Notes: generated by a model from the letters alone, not told the origin. A stretch of DNA of 64,000 nt from Trichomonas vaginalis G3 (GCF_026262505.1 NC_067206.1:17691319-17755318); one strand, 5' to 3'; positions 40,566-50,926 are shown, counted from the first letter of the stretch. Translations and numbers: made by a program.

Positions 40566-40953
40566 TCAATATAAGTTGGCGCTATCACTCTCTGAAGCTG
40601 AATCTGTGTAATTATATGCATCTGTTGTTTCATCCATGCTGTCTAAGTCAAGGAAATCCCATTTTTCTGCGCCTTTACGAAGTGGCCTCCTGTACAAGAG
40701 TTTGTTTGTCAAGCCAGCGCACATGCCAAATGTTTTGTGATAAAAAGTGAGATCATCATCAACATGTAAGGGCCACTTTCCTCCAATTACTCTCCAATAT
40801 TGTTTGAGCCCGGAGAAGTAATTTTCAACAATTATTCTGCTGCTTGACAATTTTTTATTGAATGTCTTCTGCTCAGCAGTTAATTCGCTATTTTTTCTGC
40901 GCTTGTATGGAATTAATGCCCATGGAATAATTTGATGAATTCCTTGATAGCCA

Positions 40954-41034
40954 GAGTCTGCCAAAAGGACTGGTATTTGATCGATTTCTGCTTTCATCTT
41001 ATCTGCTTCTGCTTTTAATTTGCTTATCAATGTG
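40954..41034. repeat. 81-bp direct repeat, left copy
   Basis: Identical to 43437-43517 and in frame with the transposase gene on both sides, so the insertion between is flanked by an 81-bp duplication of coding sequence. Confidence 0.9.
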
Positions 41035-41329
41035 AAAAAACCAGAATTTTCGAAAAAGTGACACCAACTATTAAAGTTATTTTATTACTAGATTTATTTA
41101 CAAATTATAAGATAATATCATTAACAAAATATATTTTTAATATAAATAAAAAACTTTTTTTATACAAAAAATTACAATCAATCGATAAATATTATAAAAC
41201 ATTTATTCCAAAAAGATTAAGTAATAGGTGGGATCCTGCATATAATATAATTTTATGTCATAAAGCTTACAAATTTTAGATGGACCACAGTGAGAATGTG
41301 AGTGGTTAATTTAAAGGTGGTCTGATAAA

Positions 41330-41750
41330 GATATCGAAGCTTACTCAACACAGCATGAAGCAGTTTCTAATACACAATCTTACTAGTGGTGTTTCGGTCG
41401 CCAGCGCTCTCATAGGGGTGCTGATTTCAAAAACCACTACTTCAAATTATTCAACAATACTCAATGCAGCATGAAGCAGCTACTACTGCTGTATCTTACT
41501 GGTAGTGTTTTGGTCGTTGGCTCTTGCACAGTCTCTCAGATTTTCAAATTTTTTTTCAACACTATCTTGTTTCGCTCTCAGAAAGCTATCCTACAAAGAC
41601 ATCGAAGCTTACTCAACACAGCATGAAGCAGTTTCTAATACACAATCTTACTAGTGGTGTTTCGGTCGCCAGTGCTCTCATAGGGGTGCTGATTTCAAAA
41701 ACCACTACTTCAAATTATTCAACAATACTCAATGCAGCATGAAGCAGTTT
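41330..41750. repeat. Direct duplication of about 146 bp
   Basis: TCGAAGCTTACTCAACACAG through CAATGCAGCATGAAGCAG occurs at about 41332-41477 and 41607-41751. A partial third version lies between them. No gene seen. Confidence 0.8.
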
Positions 41751-41751
41751 C

Positions 41752-42274
41752 TAATAAATATATACATATATAAATATATACATATATAAATATATACATA
41801 TATAAATATATACATATATAAATATATACATATATAAATATATAAATATATACATATATAAATATATACATATATAAATATATACATATATAAATATATA
41901 CATATATAAATATATACATATATAAATATATACATATATAAATATATACATATATAAATATATACATATATAAATATATACATATATAAATATATACATA
42001 TATAAATATATACATATATAAATATATACATATATAAATATATACATATATAAATATATACATATATAAATATATACATATATAAATATATACATATATA
42101 AATATATAAATATATACATATATAAATATATACATATATAAATATATACATATATAAATATATACATATATAAATATATACATATATAAATATATACATA
42201 TATAAATATATACATATATAAATATATACATATATAAATATATACATATATAAATATATACATATATAAATATA
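41752..42274. repeat. 16-bp AT satellite, about 32 copies
   Basis: The unit AAATATATACATATAT repeats with a few 8-bp deletions. All three minus-strand frames stay open (YIYIC-type repeats) because 16 is not divisible by three and no unit makes a stop in that direction. Confidence 0.95.
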
Positions 42275-42282
42275 TTGTTTCG

Positions 42283-43323
42283 TACCGAAATGGCTAACAA
42301 AAAAGTGACAGAAAACCTTAAATTGCGCGGCAATTTTAATTAAAAAATAAACATTAATTTTTGTGATTGATATCATGCATTTTATTTATATTATATAAGA
42401 TTTAAATTTAGGGGAAAAATTGGAAAAAAAATAAGATTGGAAGTCTTTAGGTAAGAAGGAAAGGGCAAGAGATATATAGTGTACCTATATACCTCTTGCC
42501 CTTTCATTCTAAGTAGAAATGGGAGAAACTTTGTCCGCATCATAAGTTATGCGGACAAAGTTTCTCCGATTTCTAATGGGAATTGCAGGCTATGAGGCAC
42601 TGATATATAATCAGTACCTCATAGCCTACAATTCCCCTTATTAGACTTCCAAACTTTGAGTTAATGTTAAGACATTAACTCAAAGTTTGGAAAACTTCTC
42701 GTAAGAATCAATCGTCAAAACCTCGATTGCAGTTATATTTTCATTGTGTTAAATTTGATTTATTTTGAAATTTTATAAATTAAATTTTATATAACATAAA
42801 GCGTTATGAATTAGTATTTCCATATGAATTTTATCTCGAAAATAGTAATTCTGTACAGTTATATTTCGGTTAATTTTGGAAATTTCTAGGAATACTTTAA
42901 GATAGTATGATTATATATAACTCTGCCTTCATGATTTATTTTAGCTTTCGCGCAAATATCAGTTAACTTAACTCCATTATTTGATTTTGTGATGGCTTCA
43001 CAAAGCCAATCAATATCAATCTCTTCTGGAAAATGTCTTCTCATCTAGAATATTTTCAATACTTTACATACAAACATTTTTATTTCTAAAAAACTTTTTA
43101 ATTTTTTCTAGGATATATGAATGAAAATAGTTAGAACAAGATTTTGAAGCTCAAAACATTAAAAATTATTAAAGATTTGTATAATATGATTAAAAATGGG
43201 AAATAATATGAGGCAATATAAAGGAATATGAATATTAAATAAATATATCTAAATAGAAAGAATCAGAAAAATCAAATTATTGGCGCCAAAAATGTCACCT
43301 TTTTGGTGAGCCATTTCGGTATG
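42283..43323. mobile_element. Short non-autonomous element with TACCGAAATGGCT ends
   Basis: The left end TACCGAAATGGCTAACAAAA and the right end, the inverse of TACCGAAATGGCTCACCAAA, form an inverted repeat that includes a GTGACA motif. The right 190 bases match 1-194. Inside lies the hairpin array at 42439-42691. The element sits inside TATA-type satellite on both sides. No protein-coding gene seen. Confidence 0.65.
42439..42691. repeat. Hairpin array enclosed by an outer stem
   Basis: GGAAGTCT at 42439 can pair with AGACTTCC at 42643, enclosing hairpins at 42459-42505, 42516-42573 (about 24-bp arms, GGAGAAACTTTGTCCGCAT) and 42578-42636 (GGCTATGAGG arms). A fourth hairpin, 42648-42691 (CCAAACTTTGAGTTAATGTT arms), follows. 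The whole could fold like a branched structure. Confidence 0.8.
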
Positions 43324-43436
43324 ATATATATATATAAATATATAAATAACAAAATATAATCAAAAAATAGTGTTTGGAAATTTAAGGTTAAGTGTCACTT
43401 TTCTACTGTCACTTTTTCGTAAATTCTACCACACTC

Positions 43437-43517
43437 GAGTCTGCCAAAAGGACTGGTATTTGATCGATTTCTGCTTTCATCTTATCTGCTTCTGCTTTTA
43501 ATTTGCTTATCAATGTG
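43437..43517. repeat. 81-bp direct repeat, right copy
   Basis: Identical partner of 40954-41034. Confidence 0.9.
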
Positions 43518-44364
43518 TTGGATTTCCTAAACAAATGAAAATCATGTCTCTTTCCTCTGATTGGTGTGGAATAATGTAAAAGAAATCCTTTTGGGCTTAC
43601 AAAGCACTGAGTTTTGATGCAGTATATTTTATGTTTGCCTGAATAATATTTTTCTTGATTGGCACTTCTGGGTATCTCTTGAACTGTGGCATCAAGTGCT
43701 CCCAACATATAAGGATATTCTTTTGATTTTTCGCGATCATCCCATTTAATAAATGATCGCCATTTCACATATTCTCGGCCGATTTTAGAACCAATTGCAT
43801 CGATCACATCAATGATAATTTGCCTTGTGTGTGTCTTTTTGATACCGAATTTATCGGCCAATTCTTCGAATCCAGGAGCGTGTTTAAGTCATGTTAATGT
43901 AATTAATAAACGTGCTTCCATTGAAACCCTAGTATTCTTATAATGATGTAATTCAATTGAAGGGATGAAAAGTCTTATAAGATCTCGAAAATCTTTGCAC
44001 GTAAGATTTGTTAATTTAATTAATGTATTATTATCGTCATTGTGTAAAATTTCTTCTATTCTTATTTTAAGTGGTTCTTTTTGTTTTTTTTTGGAGGATC
44101 TGGAATTATTGGAGCGTCAGCAAAAGTGGCGATGTAATCGATTTCCCTTTGAGCAAAAAATGCTATTGGATCATCTGTATCTTGAAGTGGTTCAGAATTT
44201 GGTACGGGCGTGGTATTTTGATGTTGTGAAATACTCTGTGCAGGCGCAGTATTCTGATGTGATGAATGACTTTATACAGGCGTAGTACTTGGAGCTTGAG
44301 TCCTCTGTGATGCTGATTGAGCAGCTCTTTGGCTTGAGGACGAATGACCTTTTTTCTTATTCAT

Positions 44365-44578
44365 AAATGAAGTGAAATGCTCTTTCTTGAAAATTTGAAT
44401 TATTTTACAATTTTTCTAAAGATATATAAAATTTCAATAGGCATACAATATTTCAATAGACATATATGATTTCAATAGACCTATAAGAATTCAATTAACA
44501 TATATTATTTCAGTAAGGTGGAGATTTGTTCAACGCATGTTCAATATTATAAAATATATATCATTGTGAGTTAGTATG
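44365..44578. other. AT-rich spacer
   Basis: The transposase initiator is at its left edge. ATTTCAATAG(A/G)CATA recurs four times around 44427-44500. No gene seen. Confidence 0.5.
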
Positions 44579-44625
44579 GCTAAGTCGTGTACTGAGGCAC
44601 TGCGCGCCTCCATACACCACTTAGC
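44579..44625 (+). repeat. Terminal hairpin of lineage C
   Basis: GCTAAGTCGTGTACTGAGGC pairs with GCCTCCATACACCACTTAGC with small bulges, followed by GGTTTTGACACTTTA. The terminal repeat of element A has the same design: an imperfect 33-base hairpin then GTTTTGTCACTTTT. I therefore take this as the element terminus, although no partner end is visible. Confidence 0.55.
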
Positions 44626-44749
44626 GGTTTTGACACTTTACAAAACCGTTACCGTATATTTTACAACACAAACGACAACACTAACTTAACCTTAAATATT
44701 TACAAAGTCGCCAACCACTTCACCTCACTAATGTAAAAAATAAACGTTC

Positions 44750-45070
44750 TCACTTACAAAAGTATTGCAACTCCTCCCATTGCTGTGCTTCACATAACAG
44801 CTCATAATCTTCTGACTCACTTTCTTCTTCATATAGGTCAAAATCACTGTCAAAATAAATGTTAGTAAGTTTTGACAAAGCTAATGAAACACGTTTACCG
44901 TTTGTATCGTATGCTTGTATAAACTTTCCATTCTTCATTCCTTCATAAACGCTCAAACTAACTTTACCCTTTCTCCCTCGTATCTGATAGAATGTATTTT
45001 CACGAGGAACGAAGAACAAATTCTTGAACTCATGACCGTTGTAGTTTGTTATCTCAATAGTTTTCGTCAT
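44750..45070 (-). CDS. Protein related to the HNH C-terminal domain, 106 residues
   Basis: Starts MTKTIEITNYNGHEFKNLFFVP and aligns with the last 85 residues of the HNH proteins at 11073 and 58252 (EITDYG..FEFYYYS, then YDTNGKRVSLALSKLTNIYF). The HNH core is absent. An acidic tail is added (YEEESESEDYE). It may be a free-standing regulator or inhibitor version of that domain; unknown. A TTTTTAT box lies before the ATG. Confidence 0.65.
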   Translation of the reverse strand: MTKTIEITNYNGHEFKNLFFVPRENTFYQIRGRKGKVSLSVYEGMKNGKFIQAYDTNGKRVSLALSKLTNIYFDSDFDLYEEESESEDYELLCEAQQWEELQYFCK

Positions 45071-45172
45071 TTATATATAAAAATAAAATAAAAATAAAAT
45101 AAAAAATAAACTTAAAAATTAATGATATCACCACCCTCACACGTATGAAAACATAGCACAAAAATAAATTTA

Positions 45173-45218
45173 GGTGAAGTGGTGAGATCTCACCTCTTTT
45201 TTCACCTGTTTTTTCACC
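45173..45218 (+). promoter_or_regulatory. Five-half-site module, GGTGA type, in lineage C
   Basis: GGTGAA at 45173, GGTGAG at 45181, palindrome GGTGAGATCTCACC (45181-45194), TTCACC at 45201 and 45213. Spacing is 8, 12, 12, exactly as at 12719, though the element is of a different lineage. CAAAAATAAATTTA abuts the left side. It lies about 100 bases upstream of the 106-residue gene. Confidence 0.7.
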
Positions 45219-45235
45219 CTGTTGAATTCATTGCT

Positions 45236-45479
45236 TTATAACTCTCTTAACTCTCTTCCTTTCTCCAACTCTTCTAGCTTCTTCTTAAGTTCAGCAATGT
45301 TGTCCTCATGAAGTTTAATCTTTCTCAAAATTCCTTCTTTATCTAATGGTTGCTTTTTTTCTAAACTGAACTCTACCCTCCTTCATAGTATGAATGTAAA
45401 AACCTTCTGGAATAGTTCCTAATTTAATGTATTCTACCAAAAACTTTGTTTTCATTGCTTCAGTGACTTTATTTGTCAT
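45236..45479 (-). pseudogene. Small coiled-coil protein, frameshifted
   Basis: ATG at 45479 opens MTNKVTEAMKTKFLVEYI and reads to a stop near 45350. A one-base shift in the run of A/T near 45355 leads into a coiled coil (KIKLHEDNIAELKKKLEELE) ending at 45238. About 80 residues in total. Too short for easy recognition. Confidence 0.45.
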
Positions 45480-45524
45480 CAATCAAATAAAAATTTTAAT
45501 ATTAAATAAAAAAACGTTATTTTT

Positions 45525-45958
45525 TCAGTAAGGAAACGCAGGAGTTTTACGATTTATTTGAGGAGTAGGTTCTGGTTTAAATGTTGGGTCGGTTTAGGAG
45601 TTGACTTTTGAACAGGAGTTTGTACTTCCATAGGTTCAGGAGTCATTGAAGGTTTTGCTTGTGAAGGTTTTGCTTGTGAAGGCGTTGGTTTTGGCGAAGG
45701 TGTTGGAGTTTGTTTAACTTCAGCTACTTCAGTATTATTTACAACATTTGCTTTATTTCTTTTCAACATCATAACTGCTACTGCTGTAGCTAGCAAACCT
45801 AGTGGGAGACCATATCTTATATAAGGACTTGACCAAATGCTATTTTTGACAGGAGCTGGTGGAACACCTAACCTTGGTGAGACTGCTCTTTGCCATTGTG
45901 CAGCTCGTAAGAAATATTCAATAGGTGCTCCATAATCGTTTGGTAAAGTTTGTTTCAT
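45525..45958 (-). CDS. Single-pass membrane protein with proline-rich tail, probable frameshift
   Basis: Starts MKQTLPNDYGAPIEYFL. Residues about 50-66 (LPLGLLATAVAVMML) form a transmembrane segment followed by KRNK. The tail is P/T/S/Q-rich (PSPKPTPSQAKPSQAKPS). The frame reads to 45554, but a one-base shift near 45580 gives a similar proline-rich end, EPTPQINRKTPAFPY, stopping at 45525. Unknown function. Confidence 0.5.
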
Positions 45959-46019
45959 AGATGGTGAAGGTTCACGAAGCTTGATGAAGAACTCATTTAT
46001 AAGCTTTAAAAATAAACGT

Positions 46020-47599
46020 TCATCCTTTATTCCTCACCGTCGTCGCCGTAGCTAAGTTATAGTCATCTAATCTTATTATTGGGATTCCATTAGCACGCAC
46101 CTGAATTGCAAAGCAACAATCCCTCATAAATCCAATAAGTGGCTTTGGTACATTTTCAGTTGCTAGTTCAATAGGTCCTTTAACAGACAATTTGTATGTT
46201 ATTGGAGCAGTAGATGTTTGACCTTGCTGGAAGCAAAAGTCCACTTCTGTTGGAAAAACCACATAAGAAATGTGTGTTGTTCATAGCTATCCCATTTATG
46301 TTCCACACTACCATCATCCACCAATGACCTCATAACATCTTCATTAAATCCAATCATATCATTGTTTGTATTGCAAGCGTTCGCAACCATTTCATAAAAT
46401 ACAGGTCCATATGATTTTTCAGGTTCTGCAGGCATATTTCCATAAGCTCCCATGGGAAAGCTGAAGATATTTAAACTTAGGGTTCTCAAAATTAACATAA
46501 TAGTTGTCTTTCTTTCTAAATAGTGCCCAAATACTTTTAACATTAATAGGCGTATAAGCTGCTGTAAATGTTGCACTTGAACTATCTGTATTCTTTGAGA
46601 ATGAACCTCCATAGGAATCCAATCCATAACTTTAACAGGAAAACATAAAGCCTCGTTTGTATAATGTTCTACAAGTTCTGTATAAATGTTAGGGTCTAAA
46701 GAGAATGACTTTGGATGAATGAAACATTCATTAAAATCCATCTTTTGTTCGAAATAGTTGCTGGGTTACAGTTGTAATAGTAACTGTTCCACTAGCTTCT
46801 ACTGCCTTCGTTATCATAGTGAATGGTTCATTCCATGGAACAAATTTATTTGTCGGTGGATTTGAATCTGAAGCAAATGCAACTTTAAGAGTTGGATTGA
46901 AAGCAATGATATCATTTACTGATATAGATGTGCATTGTAAGGCGTCGCTACTGAACTTTACTTTAAGCTGAATGTTTCCTGCAAAAGCTGGAATAAATCG
47001 AATAGCTTCTAATGGAAGGAATCTTCTAACAGGAATTCTTAAACGAAGCTTAAAATCAAATGATTTTCCTGCTGTAATTGGACCACTAACAATTTGTCTG
47101 TTCGCATGCTCCGAATGACTCCATACACTTCATGTCGAGTCTTTGAGAAAACATCTACTTTCTTATTTAGTTCGGTAGTTTTTGAGTTTGAAGTTATATA
47201 TGCTTCTCTTGCGTTGTCTTGAGAATATACGATACGACCATTTGCAAGGATTTGATATCCAGCAACTGCATAGAAAGCGTCATCGAAACCAATCCAAAAT
47301 CCTGGTGGGTTTGTTTTTATTGGAACCTGAACCAATCTCTTATCTACAATAAATTGACCTTCCATTTTATACGTAATGAATGCATTGTAAAGGTCCAACA
47401 TATTTTCACCAGGAGGTGAGAGATTGAATGTTACCCATGCGTTATCTTTAGCAGTTCCAGGTTGTGATGGAATCTTTGCGTCAGAATATTTTCTATTAGT
47501 GTCACCAATTTGAACTGCATTGTCTATGATATCGAAATATGAGCGAATCTGATGAATATGCTCTGCTGGAGTAAATTCGTTTAGCTGTTCGTTCTGCAT
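46020..47599 (-). pseudogene. Major capsid protein of lineage C, fragmented
   Basis: Frames at 47039-47599, about 46742-47050, 46199-46741 and 46020-46262 together give the capsid protein body. Strand-rich blocks include WVTFNLSPPGENMLDLYNAF, GYQILANGRIVYSQDNARE, then LRIPVRRFLPLEAIRFIPAF and ITYKLSVKGPIELATENVP near the end. The block order and length (about 530 residues) match the protein at 21035, with low similarity. At least three frame breaks are present. Confidence 0.7.
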
Positions 47600-47626
47600 G
47601 TATTTACTTCAGATAAAAATATCTAT

Positions 47627-48063
47627 TTACTTCATTATTCTCACTCTTCTTCTTGGCATTCGTGATGGAAGTTGTTTCTTGACATTTTCAATGAACTGTA
47701 CATTCTCTTTTGTCTCAACTTCTTTCACTGGTGGGTCAGGGTTCTTTGACTCGGTTGTTTTTTCAATGAAATTCACGAACTTTGCAATAAGCTCTTGGTT
47801 CGTTATTGAAAGTACATCTGGCTTCTTTTCTTCTTGTTCTATTGACTTTTCAGTTTGAACAGAAGGTTTTATATGGGCTTCGTGGACTTCACCCTTGCCA
47901 TACACCCTTAATGTTGTCGCTTTCTGCATTCGCTAATGGAACCTTTCTTTTTCTTACGTATATTTTACCATCTTTTACTCTGACTTACGTAATAGAAAGG
48001 ATGTTGTATTCCTCTTGCGTCATTTAATATAATAGACTCTCGCTCTGATTTTGACAAGCTCAT
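47627..48063 (-). pseudogene. Basic Maverick protein, frameshifted
   Basis: ATG at 48063 opens MSLSKSERESIILNDARG and reads to a stop near 47965. Shifted frames then continue (KDGKIYVRKRKVPLANAE) into the open 100-codon frame at 47627-47929, which has LSITNQELIAKFVNFIEKT and a basic end, PSRMPRRRVRIMK. I infer one gene of about 145 residues with one or two indels. Confidence 0.45.
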
Positions 48064-48108
48064 TTTCAATCGGTAAAGTTTTAATTTTGTTTTTTATTCT
48101 GCAGTCAA

Positions 48109-48370
48109 ATGACTCAGACCAGCCCTACGGCAATGACCCAAGAGGGTCATAGATGTTGAAGCATTGAAGAAAGAAATCGTTGAGCAAATTTTATCCGAAC
48201 TGAAGGAACAAAAACAAGAACAAAAGCCAGAGAGATCAAAGAGAAAACTTAGTGAAAAACAACTTGCTGCATTAGCTGCTGGAAGACAAAAGAACCCACG
48301 TTTTGCTGGCGAAGAAAGCTAGAGAAAAGCTGAAGCAAAAGTTAAAGAAGCTGAAGCAAAGAAAGAGTAA
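48109..48370 (+). pseudogene. Small charged helical protein, broken
   Basis: ATG at 48109 reads a few residues, then a shifted frame encodes ALKKEIVEQILSELKEQ, RSKRKLSEKQLAALAAGRQK, an in-frame TAG near 48319 and a helical KAEAKVKEAEAKKE end. It stops just before the next gene. Possibly a DNA-binding core protein; unknown. Confidence 0.4.
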
Positions 48371-48393
48371 ATGTTTATTTTTATCCGAATTAA

Positions 48394-49038
48394 ATGTATA
48401 GACAAATACCTTTATCTGTTGCGTTCAGTAGTGAAAACCCTGACGTCAAAATAAAGGGGAACAGAGTAACGTTTAAGTTTCCAACAGACTGGATTGTGAA
48501 CATAAATGAAGAGAAGTACATTGGCATAACAAATATGTATATAACACGTGCTTTCAGAAAGGTTGACTTTATACTTCAAGTCGAGATAGAAAATGACGAA
48601 CAGTCTTTAAGCGCCCAAAACATTCACATATACAAATACTTCAATGACAGTACGACGTTAGAAGACTGTATAATTACATTTTACGAAAATTTTCAAAAGA
48701 AGTTTAACATTGAAGTACACACTTTACAGCCTTTACGTGATTTTCTTGCAGAACTGAAAGAAGAAGGAATTGTAGAAAGATTAATAGCTTTTCATTATGA
48801 ATTTAATGAAAATGAAGATGGAACTCATGACTGTCAATTCATTGTATTCTCACCATTCAATGAAGTAGCTAAAAAGAAAAAAAATCCATTACGTATAAGA
48901 TTTCAAATCTCTGAACCAAGTGATGATTTCAAGAATGTTTTCAATTATGATGCAATGCTTCCGAGGAAAAATGAATTTTCCGAAATTAGATTTCCAGGTA
49001 TTTGGGATAGAAAGCAACTATATTATATTCAAACTTAA
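48394..49038 (+). CDS. Maverick 214-residue protein, distant relative of the 280-residue family
   Basis: Begins MYRQIPLSVAFSSENPDVK. The block KFPTDWIVNINEEKYIGITNMYITRAF corresponds in position and pattern to the RFDYPxRWL..KAIGFRR block of the proteins at 4236 and 11694, and NVFNYDAMLP to NVFDxDAI. The C-terminal part is shorter. Placed directly upstream of polymerase B remnants, where element A has an orthologous gene order only loosely. Probable virion protein (inference). TTTTTATCCGAATTAA box before the ATG. Confidence 0.55.
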   Translation: MYRQIPLSVAFSSENPDVKIKGNRVTFKFPTDWIVNINEEKYIGITNMYITRAFRKVDFILQVEIENDEQSLSAQNIHIYKYFNDSTTLEDCIITFYENFQKKFNIEVHTLQPLRDFLAELKEEGIVERLIAFHYEFNENEDGTHDCQFIVFSPFNEVAKKKKNPLRIRFQISEPSDDFKNVFNYDAMLPRKNEFSEIRFPGIWDRKQLYYIQT

Positions 49039-49039
49039 G

Positions 49040-50163
49040 TAAGGGAGTTGAAAATGAGTTCATTGGTCATACAAGAACTTCACCACTTCCTAACCCTAAA
49101 TACTATAAATTAACTGGCCTTTCAATCGTACTCTGAATAAACCGAAACTTAACTTTCCCAGAAGTTCAAACACTTGCTGTTTAATGTATGTTGACCATAT
49201 AACATTACAAGACCTCATAAAATATCAAGGTGTCAAATGTGAAGTGTTGCAAGGATACTATTTACGATGGAAACAGAGATATTAGAATAAGAGATGAAGT
49301 AAAGAAGTTGTTTGATTAAGGTTAAAGTATAAGAAAGAAGGAAATCCTTTGCAAGAAAATATAAAGCTCATTCTGAACAGTATTTATGGCAAAACTATTC
49401 TATCTCCTATTGAGTAAAAATAAACCATAGTAAATGACAAAGATGCTATAAGATATGCCATCATAAACTACAACCATATAGTGAAGTTCGAAGGTTTGGA
49501 TGGTTCAGATAAAACTATTTTCAAGCTAACGAAAAGCATTTGCAGACACTTTAACTTCTGTCCACTTGGTGTTAACATTCTGTCTATGTCGAAGAGAATA
49601 ATGTGTGAAGTATTTCTGTACTGCTGAGGACTTAAGAATGGACATCTTTTATAGCGATACGGACAGTATGCATCTCTTACAATGAAGATATCCCTCGTTT
49701 AGCTGAAGAGTTTGAGAAACGTTTATGAAGAGTTCTCATTGGTAAAAACCTTGGTCAATTTCATAGCGACTTTGCAGAAATCACAAAAGATAAACAAAGT
49801 TTAGCATACAAGTCAATATTTTGTGGAAAGAAGACTTACATAGACTTACTCACGAATGATTTAAATGAAGTTGCATTTCACTGCAGAATGAAAGGCGTGA
49901 AGCAAGATGTTATTGCTTTAACCGCTAATGAAATGTTTCCTGACTCTGTTCAGTGTTTCTATGATGAAGATAAAGGTTTAATGGTTCCGCAAGGAACATA
50001 TGAACAAGACTCTGAGTTCAGTTTAATGAAACTTTACAAAGCACTTTATGACGGTCAAGAGATTGGATTTGACTTATGTAAGTCTTCTAGTCCTTGCTTT
50101 GCTGAAAAGTTTAACTTCTCAATAACGACTAAAACAAGCTTTATTCGTAAGTTGAAGTTCTGA
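49040..50163 (+). pseudogene. Polymerase B C-terminal part of lineage C, many frame breaks
   Basis: Recognisable pieces: VDHITLQDLIKYQG and KYKKEGNPLQENIKLILNSIYGKT (motif B near 49372), HFNFCPLGVNILSMSKR, DIFYSDTDSMH (motif C, canonical YSDTDS), and the thumb region to KTSFIRKLKF. The last 91 codons (49888-50163) are open. Motif C here is intact in sequence, unlike in element A. The gene is dead through multiple stops and shifts. Confidence 0.75.
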
Positions 50164-50370
50164 GGTCATTTATTTTTGTCAGCAATGAGGTCATTCATGA
50201 TAAAATAAGCCGCTAGCGGCAAGGGCGAAGCCCATGTGGGTCATTTACAATACTGCGATGGTAGAGTTTAAGAGTTGTGCTTCAATGTAGAGACAGTCCT
50301 TATGGTCTGGAGGTAGCAAAACAGGTGCTTTATGGTCATTGAGTGGAGAACATGTCTAATTCCAAAACTC
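50164..50370. other. Unassigned stretch next to the gap
   Basis: Contains the perfect palindrome GCCGCTAGCGGC (50210-50221) and the phrase GGGTCATTT / GAGGTCATT several times. No gene recognised. Confidence 0.4.
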
Positions 50371-50395
50371 NNNNNNNNNNNNNNNNNNNNNNNNN
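50371..50395. other. Assembly gap, 25 N
   Basis: Run of N. The sequences on either side belong to different Maverick lineages, so adjacency is not proven. Confidence 0.99.
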
Positions 50396-50850
50396 CCAGA
50401 TTCTACTGGAAACATGACGAACAATTGTATCCTTTGAGAAGGAAAAAAGGAAAAGGTGAAGACAAACATGCTCCCATGGAAAGAACAAGATATGCATATG
50501 AAAAGTACCGTGAAGTTAGAAGTCAAATTACATCTGGTCGAACCTTTACAGTAAACTTTGACGAAGGAAAGAACAAAGAAGGCTTCATGGGAGTACTTGC
50601 TGCAATTCAAGACGGAAATAAGAAAGGATACAATCTCAGACTAACCGTAACAGATTTAGATGGTCACATTTACTATGCGCATGGCAATGTCACAACAGCC
50701 GCACAACTTCTTGACGCTTTCAAGACTACAAAGAGAGAACAAATGGTTGACTCCGACTCAGATATTTTGAATGCAATTGAAGGAATTGTAAGCGTGAAGT
50801 TCGAATGGTATCAACCTAACCCTCAAGCAGTCAGACAACATGTTTGTTAG
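50396..50850 (+). pseudogene. Polymerase B fragment
   Basis: Aligns with about 9111-9556 of the polymerase gene (FYWKHDEQLYPLRRKKGKG, TVTDLDGHIYYAHGNV) and stops at RQHVC. The next bases match the HNH gene start (TTTGTTAGATGAGAAATATG), then its last bases (GGCATACCATTTTAAAAC), so two deletions joined three pieces. Confidence 0.8.
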
Positions 50851-50926
50851 ATGAGAAATATGAAATGGCATACCATTTTAAAACATTGCATACCATTTTA
50901 AAACAGTATATTTTTACATATATTAA

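Larger units (their letters stand above)
41035..43436. mobile_element. Composite insertion with short inverted ends
   Basis: The insertion begins near AGAATTTTCGAAAAAGTGACA (41043) and ends with the inverse of AGAATTTACGAAAAAGTGACA (about 43429), a 21-base inverted repeat with one mismatch. Inside are a 280-bp duplication, a 16-bp satellite and another element (42283-43323). No transposase is seen inside, so it would be non-autonomous. The 81-bp flanking duplication is unusually long for any transposon class. Confidence 0.65.
40566..44364 (-). pseudogene. DDE transposase (Harbinger/IS5-like, DDE_Tnp_4), split by an insertion
   Basis: The N-terminal part is encoded at 43437-44364 and the C-terminal part at 40566-41034. 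The first shows YPYMLGALDATVQEIP (first Asp), KHKIYCIKTQCFVSPKG and TPIRGKRHDFHLF. The second shows IPVLLADSGYQGI (second Asp) and RIIVENYFSGLKQYW (Glu). The start at 44364 follows TTCATTTATG, a good initiator. Two further stops lie in the N-terminal part (about 44276 and near 43890). The C-terminus is acidic and serine-rich. The gene is dead because of the 2.4-kb insertion plus these stops. Confidence 0.8.
44579..50370. mobile_element. Remnant of a second Maverick lineage (C)
   Basis: The left edge is set at a terminal hairpin (44579-44625). The genes (HNH C-terminal domain protein, capsid protein, 214-residue family member, polymerase B) are Maverick genes but clearly diverged from A and B. 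Most are frameshifted. The right edge is lost at the assembly gap (50371). The TTTTTAT promoter box and one GGTGA-type module are also present. Confidence 0.75.

Noticed and set aside
41719-42376. Three overlapping YIYIC-repeat frames
   Set aside because: All three come from the 16-bp AT satellite.
44579-44625. tRNA-like fold
   Set aside because: A single long bulged hairpin without D, anticodon and T arms; fits a transposon terminus better.
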